Origin: Trinickia mobilis
Lineage (GTDB): Bacteria; Pseudomonadota; Gammaproteobacteria; Burkholderiales; Burkholderiaceae
NCBI RefSeq assembly: GCF_017315705.1
Contig: NZ_JAFLRF010000002.1
Location: 124,001-188,000, forward strand
Length of the DNA: 64,000 bases
Direction of reading: 5' to 3'
The position numbers and the translations under genes are program-made. The notes beneath the pieces are model-generated. The model had not been told where the DNA came from. It saw nothing but the letters and a program-made list of their open reading frames with translations, and made no database searches. This document shows, piece after piece, positions 53,960 to 62,579 of the stretch (positions are counted from its first letter, which is position 1; each line of letters starts with the position of its first letter).

Positions 53960-56575
53960 ATGCGCTGGCCTGGCGCCGTGCGTTCGTTGCGCGACTTCGC
54001 GTCATCGCGCCGCTCGGGCAATCGCATGCCTGCGGGCGGATTCGGCGCCGCGCTCCTCATCGGCGAAATGCGCGGACACCCCCTGCGCACGTTGGTCGGC
54101 ATCCTCGCGATCGCCGCGGGCGTCGCGATGGGCTACGCCGTGCAATTGATCAATCGCGCGGCGCTCACCGAACTGTCGGCCACCGTCAATTCGCTGATGG
54201 GCAACGCCGATATCGAGCTGCGCGGCCCGCGCGCGGGCTTCGACGAAGCGCTGTACCCGCGCATCGCACGCCTGCCCGAGGTGGCGGCGGCGAGCCCGGT
54301 GGTCGAGGTCGATGCGCGCGTCGCGGGCCGCGATGCGCCGCTGAAGCTGCTGGGCGTCGACGTGTTCCGCGCGGGCTACGTCACGCCGAATCTCGTCGGG
54401 CGCGTGGATCAAGCGGAAAAAACGGATAAAGCCAAAGCCGGCACCCTCGATCTGCTCGCCCCCGACACCGTGTTCCTCTCGCCCGCCGCGCTGACATGGC
54501 TCGCGCTCAAGCCCGGCGATCCGCTGACGGTGCAAGTCGGGCTCGATTCGGTCGCGTTGCGCGTCGCGGGCGTGCTGCCCGCGTCGGGTGAAGCCGTGCG
54601 CGTCGGCGTGATGGATATCGGCGGTGCACAGTGGCGCTTGCAGCGGCTCGGCACGCTGCAGCGCATCGACATCAAGCTGAAGCCCGGTGTCGACGCCGAC
54701 GCGTTCGCGCGCTCAGTCGCGCCGCTCTTGCCCGCGGGCGTCGCCGCCGTGACGCCGCGCGACAACGCGCACCGCACGTCGATGCTCTCGCGCGCTTACC
54801 GCGCGAACCTGAACGTGCTGGCGCTCGTCGCGCTGTTCACGGGCGCGTTTCTCGTCTTCACGATGCAAGCGCTCGCGGCACTGCGGCGCCGCGCCCAGTT
54901 CGCGCTGCTGCGCGCGATCGGCGTGACGCGGCGCGGCGTGCTGCGGCTCGTCGTGGCGGAGGGCGCGGCGCTCGGCGCACTCGGCGCCGCCGCGGGCCTC
55001 GCGATCGGCTTCGCGCTCGCCGCCGCCGTGCTTCGCTACGCGGGCGGCGATCTCGGCGGCGGCTATTTCGAAGGCGTCCAGCCGCGCGTGCACTTCGATG
55101 CGCTTCCCGCCGCGATTTTTTTCGCGCTGGGGGTCGCCGCAGCCACGCTCGGCAGCCTCGCGCCGGCGCTCGAAGCGGCGCGGGCGCGTCCCGCGCAGGC
55201 TTTGAAAGCGGGCGACGAGGAAGCGCCTGCGGGACGGCTGCGCACGAAGCGAACCGTCACCGGCGCAATCGCCGCTTTGTGTGCCGGGCTCGGGTCGGCG
55301 CTATTGCCGCCCGTGGCCGGCTTGCCGGTGTTCGGCTACCTCGCGATCGCGCTGCTGCTCTTGGGCGGCGTGCTCGCGATGCCGGCCGTCGCGCGCGCGG
55401 TGTTCGCCACGCTGCCCCGCTCGCGCCATGCCTTGCCGCAACTCGTGCTCTCGCAGCTCGCCAACGCCCCCGGCCGCGCGACGATCGGCCTCGCGGGCAT
55501 CGTCGCGAGCTTCAGCCTGATGACGGCGATGGCGATCATGGTGTCGAGCTTTCGCGTCGCGGTCGACGACTGGCTGCAACTGCTGCTGCCCGCGCCGCTC
55601 TATCTGCGCGCGTCGCCGGGCGGCGACAGCGCGTTTCTGTCGCCGGGCGACCAGGCGGCCATCGCGGCTACGCCCGGCATCGCGCGCGCCGAGTTTCTGC
55701 GCGCGACGCAGATCTCGCTCGACGCCCGCCTGCCGCCCGTCAGCCTGCTCGCGCGGCCGATCGATCCGCACAATCCCGCCGCGCGCCTGCCGCTCGCTGC
55801 TGCGCCGCTCGTGCCGCGCGACGGCGACCCGCCGCCCGTGTGGATCAGCGAGGCGGTCGCCGACTTGTACGGGATGCAGCCGGGGCAACGTATCACGCTG
55901 CCGCTCGCGGGACAGCGCTTGCCGTTCACGGTGGCCGGCATCTGGCGCGACTACGCGCGGCAGTTCGGCGCAATCGTGATCAACGCGAGCGACTATCGCC
56001 GGCTCGCGCACGACACGCGCGTGACCGACGCGGCCTTATGGCTCGCCTCGGGCATGCCGCCGGCGCAAGCCATCGCGCGCTTGCGTGCGAGCGTGCCCGG
56101 CGGACAGCGGCTCGAATTCGCGCAGCCCGGCGAGATCCGCGCGGCGAGCCTCCGGATTTTCGACCGCAGCTTCGCCGTGACGTATCTGCTGGAAGCCGTC
56201 GCCGTGATCATGGGCCTGTTCGGGATCGGCGCGAGCTTCGGCGCGCAAGCGCTCGCCCGCACGCGCGAATTCGGCATGCTGCGGCACCTCGGCGTGATGC
56301 GGCGTCAGATCGGCATCATGCTGGCGATGGAAGGCGCACTCGTCGCGCTGCTCGGCGTGCTGGCCGGTTTGACGCTCGGGTCGAGCCTCGCGATGGTGCT
56401 CGTGCATGTGGTCAATCCGCAGTCGTTCCACTGGACAATGAGCGTGCATATGCCGTGGGGGTTGCTGGCGGCGCTGGCGTCGGCGGTCGTCGCCGCCGCT
56501 GCGCTGACGGCGCTGTTGAGTTCGCGCGCGGCGATGTCGGTGGATGCGGTGCGCGCGGTACGCGACGACTGGTGA
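53960..56575 (+). CDS. FtsX-like ABC permease, large two-block type
   Basis: 871 residues with two FtsX blocks: an N-terminal helix (TLVGILAIAAGVAMGYAVQLI), a large periplasmic part, three helices about 280-420, then a second set up to the end (MEGALVALLGVLAGLTLGSS). RAQFALLRAIGVTRRGVLRL and TREFGMLRHLGVMRRQIG are the cytoplasmic coupling-helix signatures. It resembles the YbbP/MacB-like permeases that span both halves in one chain. Works with the ATPase before and probably the lipocalin-like protein after it. Confidence 0.92.
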   Translation: MRWPGAVRSLRDFASSRRSGNRMPAGGFGAALLIGEMRGHPLRTLVGILAIAAGVAMGYAVQLINRAALTELSATVNSLMGNADIELRGPRAGFDEALYPRIARLPEVAAASPVVEVDARVAGRDAPLKLLGVDVFRAGYVTPNLVGRVDQAEKTDKAKAGTLDLLAPDTVFLSPAALTWLALKPGDPLTVQVGLDSVALRVAGVLPASGEAVRVGVMDIGGAQWRLQRLGTLQRIDIKLKPGVDADAFARSVAPLLPAGVAAVTPRDNAHRTSMLSRAYRANLNVLALVALFTGAFLVFTMQALAALRRRAQFALLRAIGVTRRGVLRLVVAEGAALGALGAAAGLAIGFALAAAVLRYAGGDLGGGYFEGVQPRVHFDALPAAIFFALGVAAATLGSLAPALEAARARPAQALKAGDEEAPAGRLRTKRTVTGAIAALCAGLGSALLPPVAGLPVFGYLAIALLLLGGVLAMPAVARAVFATLPRSRHALPQLVLSQLANAPGRATIGLAGIVASFSLMTAMAIMVSSFRVAVDDWLQLLLPAPLYLRASPGGDSAFLSPGDQAAIAATPGIARAEFLRATQISLDARLPPVSLLARPIDPHNPAARLPLAAAPLVPRDGDPPPVWISEAVADLYGMQPGQRITLPLAGQRLPFTVAGIWRDYARQFGAIVINASDYRRLAHDTRVTDAALWLASGMPPAQAIARLRASVPGGQRLEFAQPGEIRAASLRIFDRSFAVTYLLEAVAVIMGLFGIGASFGAQALARTREFGMLRHLGVMRRQIGIMLAMEGALVALLGVLAGLTLGSSLAMVLVHVVNPQSFHWTMSVHMPWGLLAALASAVVAAAALTALLSSRAAMSVDAVRAVRDDW

Positions 56576-56579
56576 CGTG

Positions 56580-57719
56580 ATGAAACGGCGCACGTTCCTG
56601 TTATTGCCGTTGGCGACGCTGTCAGTGCGTCCCGCATGGGCGCGCATGCCGGACTTTCCCGCTGTCGCGAGCGGACGGCCGTTGGTGTTCCCGCGCGACT
56701 ACGGCGCGCATTCGAGCTATCGCACCGAATGGTGGTACGTGACCGGCTGGCTGCAAACGGATGCAGGAGGCACCGCGGGAGCATCGCTCGGCTTCGAAGC
56801 GACCTTCTTCCGCTCGCGCCCCGCCCTCGACGACGCGAACCCCAGCCGCTTTGCGCCGAGTCAATTGCTGTTCGCCAATGTCGCGCTAAGCGACCCGCGC
56901 GCGGGCAGCCTGCAGCACGACCAGCGCGCGGCGCGGCGCGGTTTCGGCTTAGCGCAAGCGAGCGAAACGGACACCGCTGTCCATATCGACGACTGGTCGC
57001 TCGAACGCAACGCGGACGGCCGCTATCGCCTGAACGTCGCCACGCCCCGCTTCGCGTTCGCGTTCACGCTGCAGCCGACGCAACCGGTGCTCGTCAACGG
57101 CGCCGGCGGCTACAGCCGCAAAGGCCCGCGGCCCGGCGAGGCGAGTTACTACTACAGCGAGCCATGGCTGCAAGTCGATGGCGTACTCAAGCGCGACGGC
57201 AATTCGCCCGGCAATCAAGCGCACGTGCGCGGGCAAGCGTGGCTCGATCACGAATGGTCGTCGGCGCCGCTTGCCGACGAAGCGGTCGGCTGGGACTGGA
57301 TCGGCATCGATCTCGACGACGGCGGCGCGCTGATGGCCTTTCAGATCCGCGACAAGGCGGGCCGCAAGTTTTGGGCAGGCGGCACCTTGCGCGCCGCCGA
57401 CGGCAGCACGCATGCGCTATCGCCCGATAGCGTGAGCTTCACGCCGCTGCGCCGGTGGCGCTCGCCGCATACCGGCGCGCACTATCCGGTGGCGATGCGC
57501 GTCGATGCGCAGGACGTCCATCTCACGCTCGTGCCGCTGATGGACGATCAGGAGTTCGACAGCCGCGCGAGCACCGGCGCGGTGTATTGGGAAGGGGCGG
57601 TGACGGCGTTTCGGGCGGGGGCTGCCACGACGGACGCAGCAGGCGCCGCAAGCACGGTGAAGCCGCTCGGACGCGGCTATCTCGAACTGACGGGGTATGT
57701 TCAGCGCCTCGAGCTCTAG
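56580..57719 (+). CDS. AttH/CrtC-type lipocalin-like protein
   Basis: 379 residues. A short N-terminal signal (FLLLPLATLSVRPAWA) precedes RDYGAHSSYRTEWWYVTGWLQTDAG, the typical 'p.e.WW' start of this two-barrel fold, and GQAWLDHEWSSAPLADEAVGWDWIGIDL is the second family motif. In related gene clusters the protein sits beside an ABC/FtsX transporter, as here (4 nt after the permease), so it may be the periplasmic lipid or hydrophobic ligand carrier. ATG 56580 is used. Confidence 0.88.
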   Translation: MKRRTFLLLPLATLSVRPAWARMPDFPAVASGRPLVFPRDYGAHSSYRTEWWYVTGWLQTDAGGTAGASLGFEATFFRSRPALDDANPSRFAPSQLLFANVALSDPRAGSLQHDQRAARRGFGLAQASETDTAVHIDDWSLERNADGRYRLNVATPRFAFAFTLQPTQPVLVNGAGGYSRKGPRPGEASYYYSEPWLQVDGVLKRDGNSPGNQAHVRGQAWLDHEWSSAPLADEAVGWDWIGIDLDDGGALMAFQIRDKAGRKFWAGGTLRAADGSTHALSPDSVSFTPLRRWRSPHTGAHYPVAMRVDAQDVHLTLVPLMDDQEFDSRASTGAVYWEGAVTAFRAGAATTDAAGAASTVKPLGRGYLELTGYVQRLEL

Positions 57720-57749
57720 GATCGGCTTGTCGACGCGGAATCCACTCCA

Positions 57750-57972
57750 TCACCCCAGCTCGAACGACGTCACCCCAAACACGCGATCGACGGCAATCGC
57801 GGGCGCGTCCTTCGTGAACATGCGCGCGGTTTCGAAGACGCTCGTCATGCCGTGTCTTTCCGCCAGCGCGACCGCAGCCGGGTTCGTCTCCGGCACGTCG
57901 AGCACGATGACCTCGCCGGGCGTGCTCGCCGGCCGACATGGCGCGCACGATGAAGCCGCCGCTTTCATCCAC
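57750..57972 (-). pseudogene. GNAT acetyltransferase remnant, frameshifted
   Basis: The last 57 codons read VLDVPETNPAAVALAERHGMTSVFETARMF and so on to a stop at 57750, which is the C-terminal half of a YitH-like GNAT (LDVPETN...A..HGM..VFETARM). Upstream the reading frame changes at about 57925: another frame gives ESGGFIVRAMSAGEHARRG. The N-terminal two thirds are absent. No intact copy in the window. Confidence 0.7.
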
Positions 57973-57993
57973 GGTTCGTCCCGGTGTCTTCGT

Positions 57994-58551
57994 TCAGTGC
58001 TTTTGATACGTGCCGACCAATTCGCCATGCGCGAGGATGTGCCCCTTCATCGCCTTTTCCAACGCGGCTTTGTTGGGCTTGCCGAGGTCGGGCAGCACGG
58101 TATCGAGCGCATAGAGCTTGACGAAATAGCGGTGTCGGCCAATCGGCGGACACGGCCCGTTGTATTGGGCGCGCTGCCAATCGTTGGCGCCCTGCAGCGC
58201 GCCGGCCGGCAACGCCCCGCCGCCAGCGCCTTCCGGCAGCCCGCTCGCGCTCGCCGGAACGTTGTAGAGCACCCAATGCACCCAGACCACCTTGGGCGCT
58301 GCCGGGTCAGGCGCGTCGGGGTCGTCGACGATCAGCGCGAGGCTCTTCGCGTTGGCCGGCACGCCGGACCACGCAAGCGGCGGCGACACGTCGGCGCCCT
58401 GGCAAGTGTGACGCGTGGGGATTTCGCCCCCCGGTTGGAAGGCTTGAGAAGTCAAGGTCAAGGACATCGCGGACTCCTCGCCGGAAGCGTTGAACGCCGG
58501 TGCAGCAAGGCAGACCAGCGTAGGCAGCAAGACGGCAATGTAACGGCGCAT
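57994..58551 (-). CDS. YbhB/YbcL family (PEBP-like) protein, exported
   Basis: 185 residues. Signal peptide (RRYIAVLLPTLVCLAAPAFNASG) then LTLTSQAFQPGGEIPTRHTCQGADVSPPLAWSGVP, and PDAPDPAAPKVVWVHWVLYNVP, with the family's Asp-Pro-Asp-Ala-Pro and HW ligand-site motifs. End NKAALEKAMKGHILAHGELVGTYQK is typical. Start ATG at 58551. Sits between pseudogenes and looks intact. Role of bacterial YbhB proteins is not settled. Confidence 0.88.
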   Translation of the reverse strand: MRRYIAVLLPTLVCLAAPAFNASGEESAMSLTLTSQAFQPGGEIPTRHTCQGADVSPPLAWSGVPANAKSLALIVDDPDAPDPAAPKVVWVHWVLYNVPASASGLPEGAGGGALPAGALQGANDWQRAQYNGPCPPIGRHRYFVKLYALDTVLPDLGKPNKAALEKAMKGHILAHGELVGTYQKH

Positions 58552-59226
58552 GGTTTCGGGCAAACCGCAGAAATGGATGAGGGTCGGAACGCGTCCGCGT
58601 GTTCGGAGCTTGCGAGCCTCCGGCGGACATGCCCAATAATTAGACCACGTTCACGCCAATTTCAACGGCGCGATGCGAGCCGTACGCGGCGGCCGCATGA
58701 CGCGCTCTGCCGATTAGAAGGACGGCCGGGATTCGTTCAATACCCGCCAAATCTCGACCTACGCTGCTGATTTGAAAGCGAAATCGATGATCGGATCGAG
58801 CGGTGGAACGGGGCCTTGAAGATCCAGCGGATAGTCCCCGAGCCAGTTGAGAGCACCGCGCGCGTAGCGCGGTCAATGACGCGGCGTCGGGAAATAGCAG
58901 CGGCAGCATAAACTTCGGCGTCCAGATGATTATAGGCACCAGAATGATGATGGCGTGACGATTTGGTCGCGACGCGTTTCGCAAAGCGGTGACACGCTGC
59001 CGACGACGAGCCGAAGCTTACTCCGAAGCGTCGCGCGAAGAAGATGCACCGAATTTCCGCATTCCCCTCGACTAAACATGATTTGTTATCCTATTGAAAA
59101 ATTTCAGATTGCCTACCATCCGCACGCGCGCCATGTCAATGGCAAATCGACCTGGTGATTTACACAGAATTATTTAGTATGCTTTATCAATTCACACACC
59201 AGACCAAAGTGCTCTGATAGGAGAAG
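58552..59226. other. Gene-poor region, 675 nt, with a possible gene fragment
   Basis: No intact gene. On the minus strand at 58759-58857 a stop-ended stretch codes for GALNWLGDYPLDLQGPVPPL and then DPIIDFAFKSAA, which looks like the last 33 codons of a lost gene but matches no family I know. The part from 59080 to 59225 is strongly A/T-rich (TTATCCTATTGAAAAATTTC, TTACACAGAATTATTTAGTATGC) and probably held the promoter of the cupin pseudogene. Confidence 0.45.
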
Positions 59227-59639
59227 ATGATGCTAAAGCCACACCTTGAATTTTTCTCGCTGGATTTGAACGAAGGCTGGAGTGCCCACCGGGCTATCCG
59301 GAAGGAATCGAAGAGAAGGTTCTTTGTGGCTCACTCTCACCAAAAACGGCTACGGGAAGCCGAACCCGATTGCTTCGCTTTGCCCCTGGCGTCTATACGA
59401 CCGCGCCGTTCGTACACGACTATTGGGAAGAGGTCTATCTCATGCAGGGCGACCTCACTGTCGGGAACGACGCAAAGGGGAACGGCGGAACGCCATTTGG
59501 CGAAAATACCTACGCGTGCCGGCCACCTGGCGCATTTCATGGTCCGTTCAAGTCCGAAAACGGCTGCATGCTGTTGGAGATTCACTACTACGCGAAAGAT
59601 CACGTGGTGGCGGCAGCATCAAACGCCATCTCGGAATGA
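59227..59639 (+). pseudogene. Cupin domain protein disrupted by a frameshift
   Basis: Starts normally (TAGGAGAAGATG, then MMLKPHLEFFSLDLNEGW) in one frame; the continuation of the same protein, PPGYPEGIEEKVLCGSLSPK and then LLRFAPGVYTTAPFVHDYW, EEVYLMQGDLTVG, PPGAFHGPFKSENGCMLLEI, is in another frame after about 59280. The cupin half carries a typical 'HDYWEEVYLMQG' metal-site strand. A single-base indel near 59278-59284 therefore breaks an otherwise complete 137-residue protein. It could be a sequencing error or a true loss. Confidence 0.8.
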
Positions 59640-59650
59640 TGGGCCTTCCT

Positions 59651-59857
59651 ATGCATGAGGAAGAACGACGACGACTTCGGCTTGCGCAATGGACGGCATT
59701 CTGGCTTACGACCGTGGCTTATATGGTGTCGTTCTTTCACCGTATTGCGCCTGCGGCGCTATCGATGGAACTGCAATCCGTGCCCTCGAAGCAAAGGGCG
59801 GCGCCCCATAGGCACAACCCGGATCAACGAAGCTGCGCGTCTAGCTCAACAGCATGA
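59651..59857 (+). pseudogene. Truncated MFS transporter (N-terminal fragment)
   Basis: Begins MHEEERRRLRLAQWTAFWLTTVAYMVSFFHRIAPAALSMELQ, the recognisable TM1 start of an MFS carrier of the FFHRIAPAA type, then after about 43 codons changes to unrelated sequence and stops at 59857. The remaining 11 helices are absent. It follows the cupin pseudogene at 11 nt, so both probably belonged to one operon. Confidence 0.75.
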
Positions 59858-60019
59858 GCTGCTGTAAGCGCCATTGTTTGCCGGCAGTTAGCGAATCCCC
59901 AACAATTTCAATGCCTTAAATCGAAATGTGGCGGATTTTTTCGAATCCCGGTCATCCCTCGATTTTTTTCTGCGCGTCCAGCAGCTAGCCGAAGCGGCAG
60001 GCGGCCGACGCTCGCCCGA

Positions 60020-61420
60020 TCAGCGCCCCGCGCCCTGTGCCGTGCGGCGCATGACTTGCGCGGGTGCCGGCTCGTTATCGAGCCGCCGGAACACCAGCGC
60101 CGACAACAGCGTGATCACGCCGACGCAAACGAAGCTGAGCCGGAACCCTATCGCGGCGGAGCCCCATTGCGCGGAGAACACGTTCACGAGCCCGCCGCCG
60201 ATCGACACGCCAAGCCCCATCGCGAGCATCTGCACCATCGAGAACAGGCTGTTGCCGCTGCCCGCATCCGCATGCGAAAGGCCCTTGAGCGTGACGCTGT
60301 TCATCGCCGCGAACTGCATCGAGTTCGCGGCGCCGAACACGGCGAGCACGGCGATTTCCACCGCGAGCGGCGTGCCCTTCGAGATCAGCGCGAACGCCAC
60401 GATGGCCGCACCGACGATCAGCGTGTTGACGAGCAAAAACGTGTCGTACCCATAGCGTTGAATGAGCGGCGCGATCCAGCGCTTGGCGACGGTGCCCGCC
60501 AGCGCGGCGGGCAGCATCATCAAGCCCGAATGCAGCGGCGTGAAACCGAGCTGCAACTGCATCAGGAGCGGCAGCAGGAACGGCACCGCGCTCGACCCGA
60601 TGCGGCACACGAGATTGCCGATCAGGCCCACGCTGAAATTCGGTTCGCGAAAGAGCGCGAGCCGGAAGAGCGGATTCCGCCGGCGCTGCGCGTAGGGGAT
60701 GTACGCGAGCGCGGCAATCAAGCCGATCGCGAAGAGCCCTGCGGACCACGCCGCACGATGCGTCTGCACCGGCGCATCCGTGGCGAGCGAGAGCGCGATC
60801 ATCGCGAGCGAAAGCAGCGCGCAGCCGACGATATCGAAAGGCGGCGCCGTGCCCGACGTGTCGCGAGGCAAATAGCGATGCACGGCGGCCAGCCCGATCG
60901 CGCCGATCGGCACGTTGATGAGGAAGATCCAGTGCCACGAAATCGCCTGCGCGAACCAGCCGCCGAGCGTCGGGCCGACGATCGGCCCCACCTGCCCCGC
61001 AATCGAAACGAACGCGAGCGCCGACACGTACTGTTCGCTCGTCACGCTGCGCAGCACCGCCAGCCGCCCGATCGGCAGCAGCATCGAGCCGCCGATGCCT
61101 TGCAGCACGCGCGCGATCACGAGCTGGTTCAGCGAATGCGCGCTCGAGCAGCAGATCGAACCGAGCACGAAGATGAGGATGGCGGCGAAGTAGACGCGGC
61201 GCGTGCCGAAGCGGTCAGCGAGCCAGCCTGATGCGGGCGTCAGCAGCGCCATCGTGAGGGTGTAGGCGACGACGATCGGCTGCATCGCCAGCGGCGATTC
61301 GTGCAGGCTTTGCGCGATGGAGGGAAGCGCGGTATTGACGATCGTCGTGTCGAGGGCCTGCATGAAGAAGCCCGTGGCGACGATCCAAAGCAGCGCGGTT
61401 TGTGAGGAATCCTTGTTCAT
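60020..61420 (-). CDS. DHA2-family MFS transporter (MdtD-like)
   Basis: 466 residues. MQALDTTIVNTALPSIAQSL, WLADRFGTRRVYFAAI, ARVLQGIGGSMLLPIGRLAVL and WHWIFLINVPIGAIGLAA are the DHA2/MdtD features. The extra 20 residues of the longest frame are dropped since the ATG at 61420 is the family start. Divergent from a LysR regulator across 103 nt with two palindromes, which suggests LysR-controlled expression. Confidence 0.93.
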   Translation of the reverse strand: MNKDSSQTALLWIVATGFFMQALDTTIVNTALPSIAQSLHESPLAMQPIVVAYTLTMALLTPASGWLADRFGTRRVYFAAILIFVLGSICCSSAHSLNQLVIARVLQGIGGSMLLPIGRLAVLRSVTSEQYVSALAFVSIAGQVGPIVGPTLGGWFAQAISWHWIFLINVPIGAIGLAAVHRYLPRDTSGTAPPFDIVGCALLSLAMIALSLATDAPVQTHRAAWSAGLFAIGLIAALAYIPYAQRRRNPLFRLALFREPNFSVGLIGNLVCRIGSSAVPFLLPLLMQLQLGFTPLHSGLMMLPAALAGTVAKRWIAPLIQRYGYDTFLLVNTLIVGAAIVAFALISKGTPLAVEIAVLAVFGAANSMQFAAMNSVTLKGLSHADAGSGNSLFSMVQMLAMGLGVSIGGGLVNVFSAQWGSAAIGFRLSFVCVGVITLLSALVFRRLDNEPAPAQVMRRTAQGAGR

Positions 61421-61450
61421 GGCGTTGGTTCTTTCAGCCACCGTAATGTT

Positions 61451-61468
61451 ATTGACAACTTGGTCAAT
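61451..61468. promoter_or_regulatory. Perfect palindrome ATTGAC-N6-GTCAAT in the mdtD-like/LysR promoter
   Basis: 18 nt, 6-bp arms, 31 nt upstream of the exporter start. Contains TTGAC in each direction, so it also overlaps possible -35 elements. Good candidate for the site closer to the target gene. Confidence 0.6.
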
Positions 61469-61493
61469 CGGGAACCCCACTGGCGTCGTTGAC

Positions 61494-61516
61494 TGTCATC
61501 GGATTTGCCGATGACA
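61494..61516. promoter_or_regulatory. Perfect palindrome TGTCATCGG-N5-CCGATGACA before the LysR gene
   Basis: 23 nt with 9-bp arms, 7 nt before the LysR start codon. Position and symmetry fit an autoregulatory LysR binding site, with T-N11-A pairs inside. Could also form a strong hairpin in the mRNA leader. Confidence 0.65.
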
Positions 61517-61523
61517 ATGGCGC

Positions 61524-62384
61524 ATGCTCAATCCCATCTGGCTCAAGACGTTCGCGACCGTGGCGGCCTGTCACAGCTTCACCGAGGCCGGGCGGCAGCT
61601 CGGCCTCACGCAACCGAGCGTGAGCGACCACATCCGGCGGCTCGAAGGCAGCATCGGGCGGCGGCTCTTCGTGCGCGACACCCATTCGCTCGCCATGACG
61701 CCCGACGGCGAAGCGATGCTCGCCCACGCGAGCGTGATCCTGCAGGCGATGGCGCGCGCCGAGTCGCAGTTCCGCGGGCCGCGGCTGAAGGGCCGCGTGA
61801 GGCTCGGCTCGTCGGACGATGTCGCCTTAGGTCCCCTGCCCGCCGTGCTGGCGGCGTTTCGCGACGCGCACCCCGATGTCGAGCTCGAAATCACGATCGC
61901 GATGACAGGCAAGCTCTACGAGCTGCTCGATGCGGGCTCGATCGACCTGATGGTCGGCAAGCGGCGCGTCGGCGGCCGGCGCGGCGTGCCGCTTTTCACG
62001 TCGCGGCTGGAGTGGCTCGCGAAGACGGGCACGCTCGTCGATCTCACGCAGCCGCTGCCGCTCATTCTCGTCGCCGAGCCGAGCGTCACGCGCGCCGCTG
62101 TGCTCGATGCGCTCGCGGAAAAAGGCGTGCGCTGGCAAGTGGTGTGCACGAGCACCAGCTACGCGGGGTGCGTCGCCGCCGCGCGCGGCGGGCTCGGCGT
62201 CACGGTGCGCTCGCAATACCTGGCCGCGCGCGGTTTGACGCCGCCCTTGAACATCGCGAGCCTGCCGCCGCTGCCCGACGTCGAATTCATCTGCCTCGCG
62301 GCCAAGCGGCTCAGCCGCCCGGCAGGCACGCTGCTGCAGTTGCTGCAGGAAAGCGATCTGCGCGGGGATTGGGTGGGCGAGTAG
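61524..62384 (+). CDS. LysR-type transcriptional regulator
   Basis: 286 residues. HTH region IWLKTFATVAACHSFTEAGRQLGLTQPSVSDHIRRLEGSIG, then ligand domain GRVRLGSSDDVALGPLPAVL. Divergent from the MdtD-like exporter and most likely its regulator. ATG at 61524 overlaps the palindrome region upstream only slightly. Confidence 0.92.
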   Translation: MLNPIWLKTFATVAACHSFTEAGRQLGLTQPSVSDHIRRLEGSIGRRLFVRDTHSLAMTPDGEAMLAHASVILQAMARAESQFRGPRLKGRVRLGSSDDVALGPLPAVLAAFRDAHPDVELEITIAMTGKLYELLDAGSIDLMVGKRRVGGRRGVPLFTSRLEWLAKTGTLVDLTQPLPLILVAEPSVTRAAVLDALAEKGVRWQVVCTSTSYAGCVAAARGGLGVTVRSQYLAARGLTPPLNIASLPPLPDVEFICLAAKRLSRPAGTLLQLLQESDLRGDWVGE

Positions 62385-62579
62385 CGCGCGACGCAATCCG
62401 CACGGCGCGAGGCCGCGCGGGCGCCGCCGGGCGGGCCTGGCAGCGCTGTATTAAAGTAACGTCACCAGCCGGCCGCGGCCTCGGGCGCATCGCCGGCGCC
62501 ATAGGGCTTGTTCACGCGAATCGCAGGCCCTGCATCCCGCCCCACCCGACCGAGCGTTGCGTATCCGCCGGAGACCCAG

